A DNA stretch of 64,000 nt from Henricia sp. BOLD:AAB3569 (Eukaryota > Echinodermata > Asteroidea > Spinulosida > Echinasteridae), in assembly GCA_037783545.1 (NCBI GenBank), contig JBBELK010001415.1, positions 62,001 to 126,000 on the forward strand, read 5' to 3'. Positions 48,404 to 62,632 of this stretch are shown here, one piece after another; the first letter of the stretch is position 1; every line of letters starts with the position of its first letter. The notes beneath the pieces were generated by a model that saw nothing but the letters and a program-made list of their open reading frames with translations, ran no database searches and had not been told where the DNA came from. The position numbers were made by a program, and so were the translations under genes.

Positions 48404-50445
48404 CAAAGTGTGGTCCAAACGTCGGCAAATTTGGAGGTCGAAAAATGTTCCGACGAACTTCAAATTTTGCATGCACCAAAGACTCTATATTGCGCACTTG
48501 TCCTAAAAAATTGACAGACTTTCGCCGGGAAATGGCAGAGAAATTTCAGAGTTTAGAAAAAAAAGGGGTTGGCGCTTCCTGGATGCTCCCGCAACCTGTG
48601 GCTGTCTGTACACACCTCTTTGGTGTACTCCTCACTCGTGCGCATGCTCAGTCCTTCGGACTGTCGTTGACACGGCCCAGTTTGGGACGGGATTTTGGTC
48701 AAAGTGTGGTCCAAACGTCGGCAAATTTGGAGGTCGAAAAATGTTCCGACGAACTTCAAATTTTGCATGCTCCAAAGACTCTATATTGCGCACTTGTCCT
48801 AAAAAATTGACAGACTTTCGCCGGGAAATGGCAGATAAATTTCAGAGTTTAGAAAAAAAAGGGGTTGGCGCTTCCTGGATGCTCCCGCAACCTGTGGCTG
48901 TCTGTACACACCTATTTGGTGTACTCCTGACTCGTGCGCATGCTCAGTCCTTCGGACTGTCGTTGACACGGCCCAGTTTGGGACGGGATTTTGGTCAAAG
49001 TGTGGTCCAAACGTCGGCAAATTTGGAGGTCGAACAATGTTCCGACGAACTTCAAATTTTGCATGCTCCAAAGACTCTATATTGCGCACTTGTCCTAAAA
49101 AATTGACAGACTTTCGCCGGGAAATGGCAGAGAAATTTCAGAGTTTAGAAAAAAAGGGGTTGGGGCTTCCTGGATGCTCCCGCAACCTGTGGCTGTCTGT
49201 ACACACCTATTTGGTGTACTCCTGACCCGTGCGCATGCTCAGTCCTTCGGACTGTCGTTGACACGGCCCAGTTTGGGACGGGATTTTGGTCAAAGTGTGG
49301 TCCAAACGTCGGCAAATTTGGAGGTCGAAAAATGTTCCGACGAACTTCAAATTTTGCATGCTCCAAAGACTCTATATTGCGCACTTGTCCTAAAAAATTG
49401 ACAGACTTTCGCTGGGAAATGGCAGAGAAATTTCAGAGTTTAGAAAAAAAAGGGGTTGGCGCTTCCTGGATGCTCCCGCAACCTGTGGCTGTCTGTACAC
49501 ACCTTTTTGGTGTACTCCTGACTCGTGCGCATGCTCAGTCCTTCGGACTGTCGTTGACACGGCCCAGTTTGGGACGGGATTTTGGTCAAAGTGTGGTCCA
49601 AACGTCGGCAAATTTGGAGGTTGAAAAATGTTCCGACGAACTTCAAATTTTGCATGCTCCAAAGACTCTATATTGCGCACTTGTCCTAAAAAATTGACAG
49701 ACTTTCGCCGGGAAATGGCAGAGAAATTTCAGAGTTTAGAAAAAAAGGGGTTGGGGCTTCCTGGATGCTCCCGCAACCTGTGGCTGTCTGTACACACCTC
49801 TTTGGTGTACTCCTGACTCGTGCGCATGCTCAGTCCTTCGGACTGTCGTTGACACGGCCCAGTTTGGGACGGGATTTTGGTCAAAGTGTGGTCCAAACGT
49901 CGGCAAATTTGGAGGTCGAAAAATGTTCCGACGAACTTCAAATTTTGCATGCTCCAAAGACTCTATATTGCGCACTTGTCCTAAAAAATTGACAGACTTT
50001 CGCCGGGAAATGGCAGAGAAATTTCAGAGTTTAGAAAAAAAGGGGTTGGGGCTTCCTGGATGCTCCCGCAACCTGTGGCTGTCTGTACACACCTATTTGG
50101 TGTACTCCTGACCCGTGCGCATGCTCAGTCATTCGGACTGTCGTTGACACGGCCCAGTTTGGGACGGGATTTTGGTCAAAGTGTGGTCCAAACGTCGGCA
50201 AATTTGGAGGTCGAAAAATGTTCCGACGAACTTCAAATTTTGCATGCTCCAAAGACTCTATATTGCGCACTTGTCCTAAAAAATTGACAGACTTTCGCCG
50301 GGAAATGGCAGAGAAATTTCAGAGTTTAGAAAAAAAGGGGTTGGCGCTTCCTGGATGCTCCCGCAACCTGTGGCTGTCTGTACACACCTCTTTGGTGTAC
50401 TCCTGACTCGTGCGCATGCTCAGTCCTTCGGACTGTCGTTGACAC

Positions 50446-51830
50446 GGGCCCAGTTTGGGACGGGATTTTGGTCAAAGTGTGGTCCAAACGTCGGCAAATT
50501 TGGAGGTTGAAAAATGTTCCGACGAACTTCAAATTTTGCATGCTCCAAAGACTCTATATTGCGCACTTGTCCTAAAAAATTGACAGACTTTCGCCGGGAA
50601 ATGGCAGAGAAATTTCAGAGTTTAGAAAAAAAGGGGTTGGGGCTTCCTGGATGCTCCCGCAACCTGTGGCTGTCTGTACACACCTCTTTGGTGTACTCCT
50701 GACTCGTGCGCATGCTCAGTCCTTCGGACTGTCGTTGACACGGCCCAGTTTGGGACGGGATTTTGGTCAAAGTGTGGTCCAAACGTCGGCAAATTTGGAG
50801 GTCGAAAAATGTTCCGACGAACTTCAAATTTTGCATGCTCCAAAGACTCTATATTGCGCACTTGTCCTAAAAAAATGACAGACTTTCGCCGGGAAATGGC
50901 AGAGAAATTTCAGAGTTTAGAAAAAAAGGGGTTGGCGCTTCTTGGATGCTCCCGCAACCTGTGGCTGTCTGTACACACCTCTTTGGTGTACTCCTGACTC
51001 GTGCGCATGCTCAGTACTTCGGACTGTCGTTGACACGGCCCAGTTTGGGACGGGATTTTGGTCAAAGTGTGGGTCCAAACGTCGGCAAATTTGGAGGTCG
51101 AAAAATGTTCCGACGAACTTCAAATTTTGCATGCACCAAAGACTCTATATTGCGCACTTGTCCTAAAAAATTGACAGACTTTTCGCCGGGAAATGGCAGA
51201 GAAATTTCAGGAGTTTAGAAAAAAAAGGGGTTGGCGCTTCCTGGATGCTCCCGCAACCTGTGGCTGTCTGTACACACCTCTTTTGTGTACTCCTCACTCG
51301 TGCGCATGCTCAGTCCTTCGGACTGTCGTTGACACGGCCCAGTTTGGGACGGGATTTTGGTCAAAGTGTGGTCCAAACGTCGGCAAATTTGGAGGTCGAA
51401 AAATGTTCCGACGAACTTCAAATTTTGCATGCTCCAAAGACTCTATATTGCGCACTTGTCCTAAAAAATTGACAGACTTTCGCCGGGAAATGGCAGATAA
51501 ATTTCAGAGTTTAGAAAAAAAAGGGGTTGGCGCTTTCCTGGATGCTCCCGCAACCTGTGGCTGTCTGTACACACCTATTTGGTGTACTCCTGACTCGTGC
51601 GCATGCTCAGTCCTTCGGACTGTCGTTGACACGGCCCAGTTTGGGACGGGATTTTGGTCAAAGTGTGGTCCAAACGTCGGCAAATTTGGAGGTCGAAAAA
51701 TGTTCCGACGAACTTCAAATTTTGCATGCTCCAAAGACTCTATATTGCGCACTTGTCCTAAAAAATTGACAGACTTTCGCCGGGAAATGGCAGAGAAATT
51801 TCAGAGTTTAGAAAAAAAGGGGTTGGGCTT
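50446..51830 (+). other. Cluster of single-base indels in the satellite
   Basis: Over about five monomers the array shows indels away from the A run: an extra G in GACACGGGCCC (about 50447), an extra G in GTGTGGGTCC (about 51072), an extra T in GACTTTTCGCC (about 51181), an extra G in TTTCAGGAGTTT (about 51210), an extra T in GCGCTTTCCTGG (about 51535) and one G missing in GGTTGGGCTT (about 51827). Elsewhere such indels are rare and usually shared by several monomers. These look private to single copies, which suggests low consensus quality or a local patch of decay. The frame changes happen to create a 388-codon open frame at 51193-52359 that should not be called a gene. Confidence 0.75.
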
Positions 51831-54800
51831 CCTGGATGCTCCCGCAACCTGTGGCTGTCTGTACACACCTATTTGGTGTACTCCTGACCCGTGCGCATGC
51901 TCAGTCCTTCGGACTGTCGTTGACACGGCCCAGTTTGGGACGGGATTTTGGTCAAAGTGTGGTCCAAACGTCGGCAAATTTGGAGGTCGAAAAATGTTCC
52001 GACGAACTTCAAATTTTGCATGCTCCAAAGACTCTATATTGCGCACTTGTCCTAAAAAATTGACAGACTTTCGCCGGGAAATGGCAGAGAAATTTCAGAG
52101 TTTAGAAAAAAAAGGGGTTGGCGCTTCCTGGATGCTCCCGCAACCTGTGGCTGTCTGTACACACCTCTTTGGTGTACTCCTGACTCGTGCGCATGCTCAG
52201 TCCTTCGGACTGTCGTTGACACGGCCCAGTTTGGGACGGGATTTTGGTCAAAGTGTGGTCCAAACGTCGGCAAATTTGGAGGTCGAAAAATGTTCCGACG
52301 AACTTCAAATTTTGCATGCTCCAAAGACTCTATATTGCGCACTTGTCCTAAAAAATTGACAGACTTTCGCCGGGAAATGGCAGAGAAATTTCAGAGTTTA
52401 GAAAAAAAGGGGTTGGCGCTTCCTGGATGCTTCCGCAACCTGTGGCTGTCTGTACACACCTCTTTGGTGTACTCCTGACTCGTGCGCATGCTCAGTCCTT
52501 CGGACTGTTGTTGACACGGCCCAGTTTGGGACGGGATTTTGGTCAAAGTGTGGTCCAAACGTTGGCAAATTTGGAGGTCGAAAAATGTTCCGACGAACTT
52601 CAAATTTTGCATGCTCCAAAGACTCTATATTGCGCACTTGTCCTAAAAAATTGACAGACTTTCGCCGGGAAATGGCAGAGAAATTTCAGAGTTTAGAAAA
52701 AAACGGGGTTGGCGCTTCCTGGATGCTCCCGCAACCTGTGGCTGTCTGTACACATCTCTTTGGTGTACTCCTGACTCGTGCGCATGCTCAGTCCTTCGGA
52801 CTGTCGTTGACACGGCCCAGTTTGGGACGGGATTTTGGTCAAAGTGTGGTCCAAACGTCGGCAAATTTGGAGGTCGAAAAATGTTCCGACGAACTTCAAA
52901 TTTTGCATGCACCAAAGACTCTATATTGCGCACTTGTCCTAAAAAATTGACAGACTTTCGCCGGGAAATGGCAGAGAAATTTCAGAGTTTAGAAAAAAAA
53001 GGGGTTGGCGCTTCCTGGATGCTCCCGCAACCTGTGGCTGTCTGTACACACCTCTTTGGTGTACTCCTCACTCGTGCGCATGCTCAGTCCTTCGGACTGT
53101 CGTTGACACGGCCCAGTTTGGGACGGGATTTTGGTCAAAGTGTGGTCCAAACGTCGGCAAATTTGGAGGTCGAAAAATGTTCCGACGAACTTCAAATTTT
53201 GCATGCTCCAAAGACTCTATATTGCGCACTTGTCCTAAAAAATTTACAGACTTTCGCCGGGAAATGGCAGATAAATTTCAGAGTTTAGAAAAAAAAGGGG
53301 TTGGCGCTTCCTGGATGCTCCCGCAACCTGTGGCTGTCTGTACACACCTATTTGGTGTACTCCTGACTCGTGCGCATGCTCAGTCCTTCGGACTGTCGTT
53401 GACACGGCCCAGTTTGGGACGGGATTTTGGTCAAAGTGTGGTCCAAACGTCGGCAAATTTGGAGGTCGAAAAATGTTCCGACGAACTTCAAATTTTGCAT
53501 GCTCCAAAGACTCTATATTGCGCACTTGTCCTAAAAAATTGACAGACTTTCGCCGGGAAATGGCAGAGAAATTTCAGAGTTTAGAAAAAAAGGGGTTGGG
53601 GCTTCCTGGATGCTCCCGCAACCTGTGGCTGTCTGTACACACCTATTTGGTGTACTCCTGACCCGTGCGCATGCTCAGTCCTTCGGACTGTCGTTGACAC
53701 GGCCCAGTTTGGGACGGGATTTTTGTCAAAGTGTGGTCCAAACGTCGGCAAATTTGGAGGTCGAAAAATGTTCCGACGAACTTCAAATTTTGCAAGCTCC
53801 AAAGACTCTATATTGCGCACTTGTCCTAAAAAATTGACAGACTTTCGCCGGGAAATGGCAGAGAAATTTCAGAGTTTAGAAAAAAAGGGGTTGGCGCTTC
53901 CTGGATGCTCCCGCAACCTGTGGCTGTCTGTACACACCTCTTTGGTGTACTCCTTACTCGTGCGCATGCTCAGTCCTTCGGACTGTCGTTGACACGGCCC
54001 AGTTTGGGACGGGATTTTGGTCAAAGTGTGGTCCAAACGTCGGCAAATTTGGAGGTCGAAAAATGTTCCGACGAACTTCAAATTTTGCATGCACCAAAGA
54101 CTCTATATTGCGCACTTGTCCTAAAAAATTGACAGACTTTCGCCGGGAAATGGCAGAGAAATTTCAGAGTTTAGAAAAAAAAGGGGTTGGCGCTTCCTGG
54201 ATGCTCCCGCAACCTGTGGCTGTCTGTACACACCTCTTTTGTGTACTCCTCACTAGTGCGCATGCTCAGTCCTTCGGACTGTCGTTGACACGGCCCAGTT
54301 TGGGACGGGATTTTGGTCAAAGTGTGGTCCAAACGTCGGCAAATTTGGAGGTCGAAAAATGTTCCGACGAACTTCAAATTTTGCATGCTCCAAAGACTCT
54401 ATATTGCGCACTTGTCCTAAAAAATTGACAGACTTTCGCCGGGAAATGGCAGATAAATTTCAGAGTTTAGAAAAAAAAGGGGTTGGCGCTTTCTGGATGC
54501 TCCCGCAACCTGTGGCTGTCTGTACACACCTATTTGGTGTACTCCTGACTCGTGCGCATGCTCAGTCCTTCGGACTGTCGTTGACACGGCCCAGTTTGGG
54601 ACGGGATTTTGGTCAAAGTGTGGTCCAAACGTCGGCAAATTTGGAGGTCGAAAAATGTTCCGACGAACTTCAAATTTTGCATGCTCCAAAGACTCTATAT
54701 TGCGCACTTGTCCTAAAAAATTGACAGACTTTCGCCGGGAAATGGCAGAGAAATTTCAGAGTTTAGAAAAAAAGGGGTTGGGGCTTCCTGGATGCTCCCG

Positions 54801-57313
54801 CAACCTGTGGCTGTCTGTACACACCTATTTGGTGTACTCCTGACCCGTGCGCATGCTCAGTCCTTCGGACTGTCGTTGACACGGCCCAGTTTGGGACGGG
54901 ATTTTGGTCAAAGTGTGGTCCAAACGTCGGCAAATTTGGAGGTCGAAAAATGTTCCGACGAACTTCAAATTTTGCATGCTCCAAAGACTCTATATTGCGC
55001 ACTTGTCCTAAAAAATTGACAGACTTTCGCCGGGAAATGGCAGAGAAATTTCAGAGTTTAGAAAAAAAAGGGGTTGGCGCTTCCTGGATGCTCCCGCAAC
55101 CTGTGGCTGTCTGTACACACCTCTTTGGTGTACTCCTGACTCGTGCGCATGCTCAGTCCTTCGGACTGTCGTTGACACGGCCCAGTTTGGGACGGGATTT
55201 TGGTCAAAGTGTGGTCCAAACGTCGGCAAATTTGGAGGTTGAAAAATGTTCCGACGAACTTCAAATTTTGCATGCTCCAAAGACTCTATATTGCGCACTT
55301 GTGCTAAAAAATTGACAGACTTTCGCCGGGAAATGGCAGAGAAATTTCAGAGTTTAGAAAAAAAAGGGGTTGGCGCTTCCTGGATGCTCCCGCAACCTGT
55401 GGCTGTCTGTACACACCTCTTTGGTGTACTCCTGACTCGTGCGCATGCTCAGTCCTTCGGACTGTCGTTGACACGGCCCAGTTTGGGACGGGATTTTGGT
55501 CAAAGTGTGGTCCAAACGTCGGCAAATTTGGAGGTCGAAAAATGTTCCGACGAACTTCAAATTTTGCATGCTCCAAAGACTCTATATTGCGCACTTGTCC
55601 TAAAAAATTGACAGACTTTCGCCGGGAAATGGCAGAGAAATTTCAGAGTTTAGAAAAAAAGGGGTTGGCGCTTCCTGGATGCTTCCGCAACCTGTGGCTG
55701 TCTGTACACACCTCTTTGGTGTACTCCTGACTCGTGCGCATGCTCAGTCCTTCGGACTGTTGTTGACACGGCCCAGTTTGGGACGGGATTTTGGTCAAAG
55801 TGTGGTCCAAACGTTGGCAAATTTGGAGGTCGAAAAATGTTCCGACGAACTTCAAATTTTGCATGCTCCAAAGACTCTATATTGCGCACTTGTCCTAAAA
55901 AATTGACAGACTTTCGCCGGGAAATGGCAGAGAAATTTCAGAGTTTAGAAAAAAAAGGGGTTGGCGCTTCCTGGATGCTCCCGCAACCTGTGGCTGTCTG
56001 TACACATCTCTTTGGTGTACTCCTGACTCGTGCGCATGCTCAGTCCTTCGGACTGTCGTTGACACGGCCCAGTTTGGGACGGGATTTTGGTCAAAGTGTG
56101 GTCCAAACGTCGGCAAATTTGGAGGTCGAAAAATGTTCCGACGAACTTCAAATTTTGCATGCTCCAAAGACTCTATATTGCGCACTTGTCCTAAAAAATT
56201 TACAGACTTTCGCCGGGAAATGGCAGATAAATTTCAGAGTTTAGAAAAAAAAGGGGTTGGCGCTTCCTGGATGCTCCCGCAACCTGTGGCTGTCTGTACA
56301 CACCTATTTGGTGTACTCCTGACTCGTGCGCATGCTCAGTCCTTCGGACTGTCGTTGACACGGCCCAGTTTGGGACGGGATTTTGGTCAAAGTGTGGTCC
56401 AAACGTCGGCAAATTTGGAGGTCGAAAAATGTTCCGACGAACTTCAAATTTTGCATGCTCCAAAGACTCTATATTGCGCACTTGTCCTAAAAAATTGACA
56501 GACTTTCGCCGGGAAATGGCAGAGAAATTTCAGAGTTTAGAAAAAAAGGGGTTGGGGCTTCCTGGATGCTCCCGCAACCTGTGGCTGTCTGTACACACCT
56601 ATTTGGTGTACTCCTGACCCGTGCGCATGCTCAGTCCTTCGGACTGTCGTTGACACGGCCCAGTTTGGGACGGGATTTTGGTCAAAGTGTGGTCCAAACG
56701 TCGGCAAATTTGGAGGTCGAAAAATGTTCCGACGAACTTCAAATTTTGCATGCTCCAAAGACTCTATATTGCGCACTTGTCCTAAAAAATTGACAGACTT
56801 TCGCCGGGAAATGGCAGAGAAATTTCAGAGTTTAGAAAAAAAGGGGTTGGGGCTTCCTGGATGCTCCCGCAACCTGTGGCTGTCTGTACACACCTCTTTG
56901 GTGTACTCCTGACTCGTGCGCATGCTCAGTCCTTCGGACTGTCGTTGACACGGCCCAGTTTGGGACGGGATTTTGGTCAAAGTGTGGTCCAAACGTCGGC
57001 AAATTTGGAGGTCGAAAAATGTTCCGACGAACTTCAAATTTTGCATGCTCCAAAGACTCTATATTGCGCACTTGTCCTAAAAAATTGACAGACTTTCGCC
57101 GGGAAATGGCAGAGAAATTTCAGAGTTTAGAAAAAAAGGGGTTGGGGCTTCCTGGATGCTCCCGCAACCTGTGGCTGTCTGTACACACCTATTTGGTGTA
57201 CTCCTGACCCGTGCGCATGCTCAGTCCTTCGGACTGTCGTTGACACGGCCCAGTTTGGGACGGGATTTTGGTCAAAGTGTGGTCCAAACGTCGGCAAATT
57301 TGGAGGTCGAAAA

Positions 57314-60300
57314 ATGTTCCGACGAACTTCAAATTTTGCATGCTCCAAAGACTCTATATTGCGCACTTGTCCTAAAAAATTGACAGACTTTCGCCGGGAA
57401 ATGGCAGAGAAATTTCAGAGTTTAGAAAAAAAGGGGTTGGCGCTTCCTGGATGCTTCCGCAACCTGTGGCTGTCTGTACACACCTCTTTGGTGTACTCCT
57501 GACTCGTGCGCATGCTCAGTCCTTCGGACTGTTGTTGACACGGCCCAGTTTGGGACGGGATTTTGGTCAAAGTGTGGTCCAAACGTTGGCAAATTTGGAG
57601 GTCGAAAAATGTTCCGACGAACTTCAAATTTTGCATGCTCCAAAGACTCTATATTGCGCACTTGTCCTAAAAAATTGACAGACTTTCGCCGGGAAATGGC
57701 AGAGAAATTTCAGAGTTTAGAAAAAAAAGGGGTTGGCGCTTCCTGGATGCTCCCGCAACCTGTGGCTGTCTGTACACATCTCTTTGGTGTACTCCTGACT
57801 CGTGCGCATGCTCAGTCCTTCGGACTGTCGTTGACACGGCCCAGTTTGGGACGGGATTTTGGTCAAAGTGTGGTCCAAACGTCGGCAAATTTGGAGGTCG
57901 AAAAATGTTCCGACGAACTTCAAATTTTGCATGCACCAAAGACTCTATATTGCGCACTTGTCCTAAAAAATTGACAGACTTTCGCCGGGAAATGGCAGAG
58001 AAATTTCAGAGTTTAGAAAAAAAAGGGGTTGGCGCTTCCTGGATGCTCCCGCAACCTGTGGCTGTCTGTACACACCTCTTTGGTGTACTCCTCACTCGTG
58101 CGCATGCTCAGTCCTTCGGACTGTCGTTGACACGGCCCAGTTTGGGACGGGATTTTGGTCAAAGTGTGGTCCAAACGTCGGCAAATTTGGAGGTCGAAAA
58201 ATGTTCCGACGAACTTCAAATTTTGCATGCTCCAAAGACTCTATATTGCGCACTTGTCCTAAAAAATTTACAGACTTTCGCCGGGAAATGGCAGATAAAT
58301 TTCAGAGTTTAGAAAAAAAAGGGGTTGGCGCTTCCTGGATGCTCCCGCAACCTGTGGCTGTCTGTACACACCTATTTGGTGTACTCCTGACTCGTGCGCA
58401 TGCTCAGTCCTTCGGACTGTCGTTGACACGGCCCAGTTTGGGACGGGATTTTGGTCAAAGTGTGGTCCAAACGTCGGCAAATTTGGAGGTCGAAAAATGT
58501 TCCGACGAACTTCAAATTTTGCATGCTCCAAAGACTCTATATTGCGCACTTGTCCTAAAAAATTGACAGACTTTCGCCGGGAAATGGCAGAGAAATTTCA
58601 GAGTTTAGAAAAAAAGGGGTTGGGGCTTCCTGGATGCTCCCGCAACCTGTGGCTGTCTGTACACACCTATTTGGTGTACTCCTGACCCGTGCGCATGCTC
58701 AGTCCTTCGGACTGTCGTTGACACGGCCCAGTTTGGGACGGGATTTTGGTCAAAGTGTGGTCCAAACGTCGGCAAATTTGGAGGTCGAAAAATGTTCCGA
58801 CGAACTTCAAATTTTGCATGCTCCAAAGACTCTATATTGCGCACTTGTCCTAAAAAATTGACAGACTTTCGCTGGGAAATGGCAGAGAAATTTCAGAGTT
58901 TAGAAAAAAAAGGGGTTGGCGCTTCCTGGATGCTCCCGCAACCTGTGGCTGTCTGTACACACCTTTTTGGTGTACTCCTGACTCGTGCGCATGCTCAGTC
59001 CTTCGGACTGTCGTTGACACGGCCCAGTTTGGGACGGGATTTTGGTCAAAGTGTGGTCCAAACGTCGGCAAATTTGGAGGTTGAAAAATGTTCCGACGAA
59101 CTTCAAATTTTGCATGCTCCAAAGACTCTATATTGCGCACTTGTCCTAAAAAATTGACAGACTTTCGCCGGGAAATGGCAGAGAAATTTCAGAGTTTAGA
59201 AAAAAAGGGGTTGGGGCTTCCTGGATGCTCCCGCAACCTGTGGCTGTCTGTACACACCTCTTTGGTGTACTCCTGACTCGTGCGCATGCTCAGTCCTTCG
59301 GACTGTCGTTGACACGGCCCAGTTTGGGACGGGATTTTGGTCAAAGTGTGGTCCAAACGTCGGCAAATTTGGAGGTCGAAAAATGTTCCGACGAACTTCA
59401 AATTTTGCATGCTCCAAAGACTCTATATTGCGCACTTGTCCTAAAAAATTGACAGACTTTCGCCGGGAAATGGCAGAGAAATTTCAGAGTTTAGAAAAAA
59501 AGGGGTTGGCGCTTCCTGGATGCTCCCGCAACCTGTGGCTGTCTGTACACACCTCTTTGGTGTACTCCTGACTCGTGCGCATGCTCAGTCCTTCGGACTG
59601 TCGTTGACACGGCCCAGTTTGGGACGGGATTTTGGTCAAAGTGTGGTCCAAACGTCGGCAAATTTGGAGGTTGAAAAATGTTCCGACGAACTTCAAATTT
59701 TGCATGCTCCAAAGACTCTATATTGCGCACTTGTCCTAAAAAATTGACAGACTTTCGCCGGGAAATGGCAGAGAAATTTCAGAGTTTAGAAAAAAAGGGG
59801 TTGGGGCTTCCTGGATGCTCCCGCAACCTGTGGCTGTCTGTACACACCTCTTTGGTGTACTCCTGACTCGTGCGCATGCTCAGTCCTTCGGACTGTCGTT
59901 GACACGGCCCAGTTTGGGACGGGATTTTGGTCAAAGTGTGGTCCAAACGTCGGCAAATTTGGAGGTCGAAAAATGTTCCGACGAACTTCAAATTTTGCAT
60001 GCTCCAAAGACTCTATATTGCGCACTTGTCCTAAAAAAATGACAGACTTTCGCCGGGAAATGGCAGAGAAATTTCAGAGTTTAGAAAAAAAGGGGTTGGC
60101 GCTTCTTGGATGCTCCCGCAACCTGTGGCTGTCTGTACACACCTCTTTGGTGTACTCCTGACTCGTGCGCATGCTCAGTCCTTCGGACTGTTGTTGACAC
60201 GGCCCAGTTTGGGACGGGATTTTGGTCAAAGTGTGGTCCAAACGTTGGCAAATTTGGAGGTCGAAAAATGTTCCGACGAACTTCAAATTTTGCATGCTCC

Positions 60301-62632
60301 AAAGACTCTATATTGCGCACTTGTCCTAAAAAATTGACAGACTTTCGCCGGGAAATGGCAGAGAAATTTCAGAGTTTAGAAAAAAAAGGGGTTGGCGCTT
60401 CCTGGATGCTCCCGCAACCTGTGGCTGTCTGTACACATCTCTTTGGTGTACTCCTGACTCGTGCGCATGCTCAGTCCTTCGGACTGTCGTTGACACGGCC
60501 CAGTTTGGGACGGGATTTTGGTCAAAGTGTGGTCCAAACGTCGGCAAATTTGGAGGTCGAAAAATGTTCCGACGAACTTCAAATTTTGCATGCACCAAAG
60601 ACTCTATATTGCGCACTTGTCCTAAAAAATTGACAGACTTTCGCCGGGAAATGGCAGAGAAATTTCAGAGTTTAGAAAAAAAAGGGGTTGGCGCTTCCTG
60701 GATGCTCCCGCAACCTGTGGCTGTCTGTACACACCTCTTTGGTGTACTCCTCACTCGTGCGCATGCTCAGTCCTTCGGACTGTCGTTGACACGGCCCAGT
60801 TTGGGACGGGATTTTGGTCAAAGTGTGGTCCAAACGTCGGCAAATTTGGAGGTCGAAAAATGTTCCGACGAACTTCAAATTTTGCATGCTCCAAAGACTC
60901 TATATTGCGCACTTGTCCTAAAAAATTTACAGACTTTCGCCGGGAAATGGCAGATAAATTTCAGAGTTTAGAAAAAAAAGGGGTTGGCGCTTCCTGGATG
61001 CTCCCGCAACCTGTGGCTGTCTGTACACACCTATTTGGTGTACTCCTGACTCGTGCGCATGCTCAGTCCTTCGGACTGTCGTTGACACGGCCCAGTTTGG
61101 GACGGGATTTTGGTCAAAGTGTGGTCCAAACGTCGGCAAATTTGGAGGTCGAAAAATGTTCCGACGAACTTCAAATTTTGCATGCTCCAAAGACTCTATA
61201 TTGCGCACTTGTCCTAAAAAATTGACAGACTTTCGCCGGGAAATGGCAGAGAAATTTCAGAGTTTAGAAAAAAAGGGGTTGGGGCTTCCTGGATGCTCCC
61301 GCAACCTGTGGCTGTCTGTACACACCTATTTGGTGTACTCCTGACCCGTGCGCATGCTCAGTCCTTCGGACTGTCGTTGACACGGCCCAGTTTGGGACGG
61401 GATTTTGGTCAAAGTGTGGTCCAAACGTCGGCAAATTTGGAGGTCGAAAAATGTTCCGACGAACTTCAAATTTTGCATGCTCCAAAGACTCTATATTGCG
61501 CACTTGTCCTAAAAAATTGACAGACTTTCGCTGGGAAATGGCAGAGAAATTTCAGAGTTTAGAAAAAAAAGGGGTTGGCGCTTCCTGGATGCTCCCGCAA
61601 CCTGTGGCTGTCTGTACACACCTTTTTGGTGTACTCCTGACTCGTGCGCATGCTCAGTCCTTCGGACTGTCGTTGACACGGCCCAGTTTGGGACGGGATT
61701 TTGGTCAAAGTGTGGTCCAAACGTCGGCAAATTTGGAGGTTGAAAAATGTTCCGACGAACTTCAAATTTTGCATGCTCCAAAGACTCTATATTGCGCACT
61801 TGTCCTAAAAAATTGACAGACTTTCGCCGGGAAATGGCAGAGAAATTTCAGAGTTTAGAAAAAAAGGGGTTGGGGCTTCCTGGATGCTCCCGCAACCTGT
61901 GGCTGTCTGTACACACCTCTTTGGTGTACTCCTGACTCGTGCGCATGCTCAGTCCTTCGGACTGTCGTTGACACGGCCCAGTTTGGGACGGGATTTTGGT
62001 CAAAGTGTGGTCCAAACGTCGGCAAATTTGGAGGTCGAAAAATGTTCCGACGAACTTCAAATTTTGCATGCTCCAAAGACTCTATATTGCGCACTTGTCC
62101 TAAAAAATTGACAGACTTTCGCCGGGAAATGGCAGAGAAATTTCAGAGTTTAGAAAAAAAGGGGTTGGCGCTTCCTGGATGCTCCCGCAACCTGTGGCTG
62201 TCTGTACACACCTCTTTGGTGTACTCCTGACTCGTGCGCATGCTCAGTCCTTCGGACTGTCGTTGACACGGCCCAGTTTGGGACGGGATTTTGGTCAAAG
62301 TGTGGTCCAAACGTCGGCAAATTTGGAGGTTGAAAAATGTTCCGACGAACTTCAAATTTTGCATGCTCCAAAGACTCTATATTGCGCACTTGTCCTAAAA
62401 AATTGACAGACTTTCGCCGGGAAATGGCAGAGAAATTTCAGAGTTTAGAAAAAAAAGGGGTTGGGGCTTCCTGGATGCTCCCGCAACCTGTGGCTGTCTG
62501 TACACACCTCTTTGGTGTACTCCTGACTCGTGCGCATGCTCAGTCCTTCGGACTGTCGTTGACACGGCCCAGTTTGGGACGGGATTTTGGTCAAAGTGTG
62601 GTCCAAACGTCGGCAAATTTGGAGGTCGAAAA
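57314..62632 (+). repeat. Nine-monomer higher-order repeat (2 x 2659 bp)
   Basis: Copies at about 57314-59972 and 59973-62632. Markers at a constant 2659-bp offset: CTGTTGTTGAC (57530 and 60189), GTACACATCTC (57773 and 60432), GCACCAAAG (57932 and 60591), AAAATTTACAG (58263 and 60922), CGCTGGG (58870 and 61529) and CACCTTTTTGG (58960 and 61619). The left edge is uncertain: the first monomer of copy 1 has GCTTCCGCAACC, while that of copy 2 has CTTCTTGGATG with AAAAAAATGAC. Related but shorter permutations precede it at about 55.5-57.3 kb. Confidence 0.87.

Noticed and set aside
51193..52359. 388-codon open frame, the longest in the window
   Set aside because: It is made of satellite translation joined by several private one-base indels; adjacent array without those indels does not keep the frame. 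No domain is recognisable.
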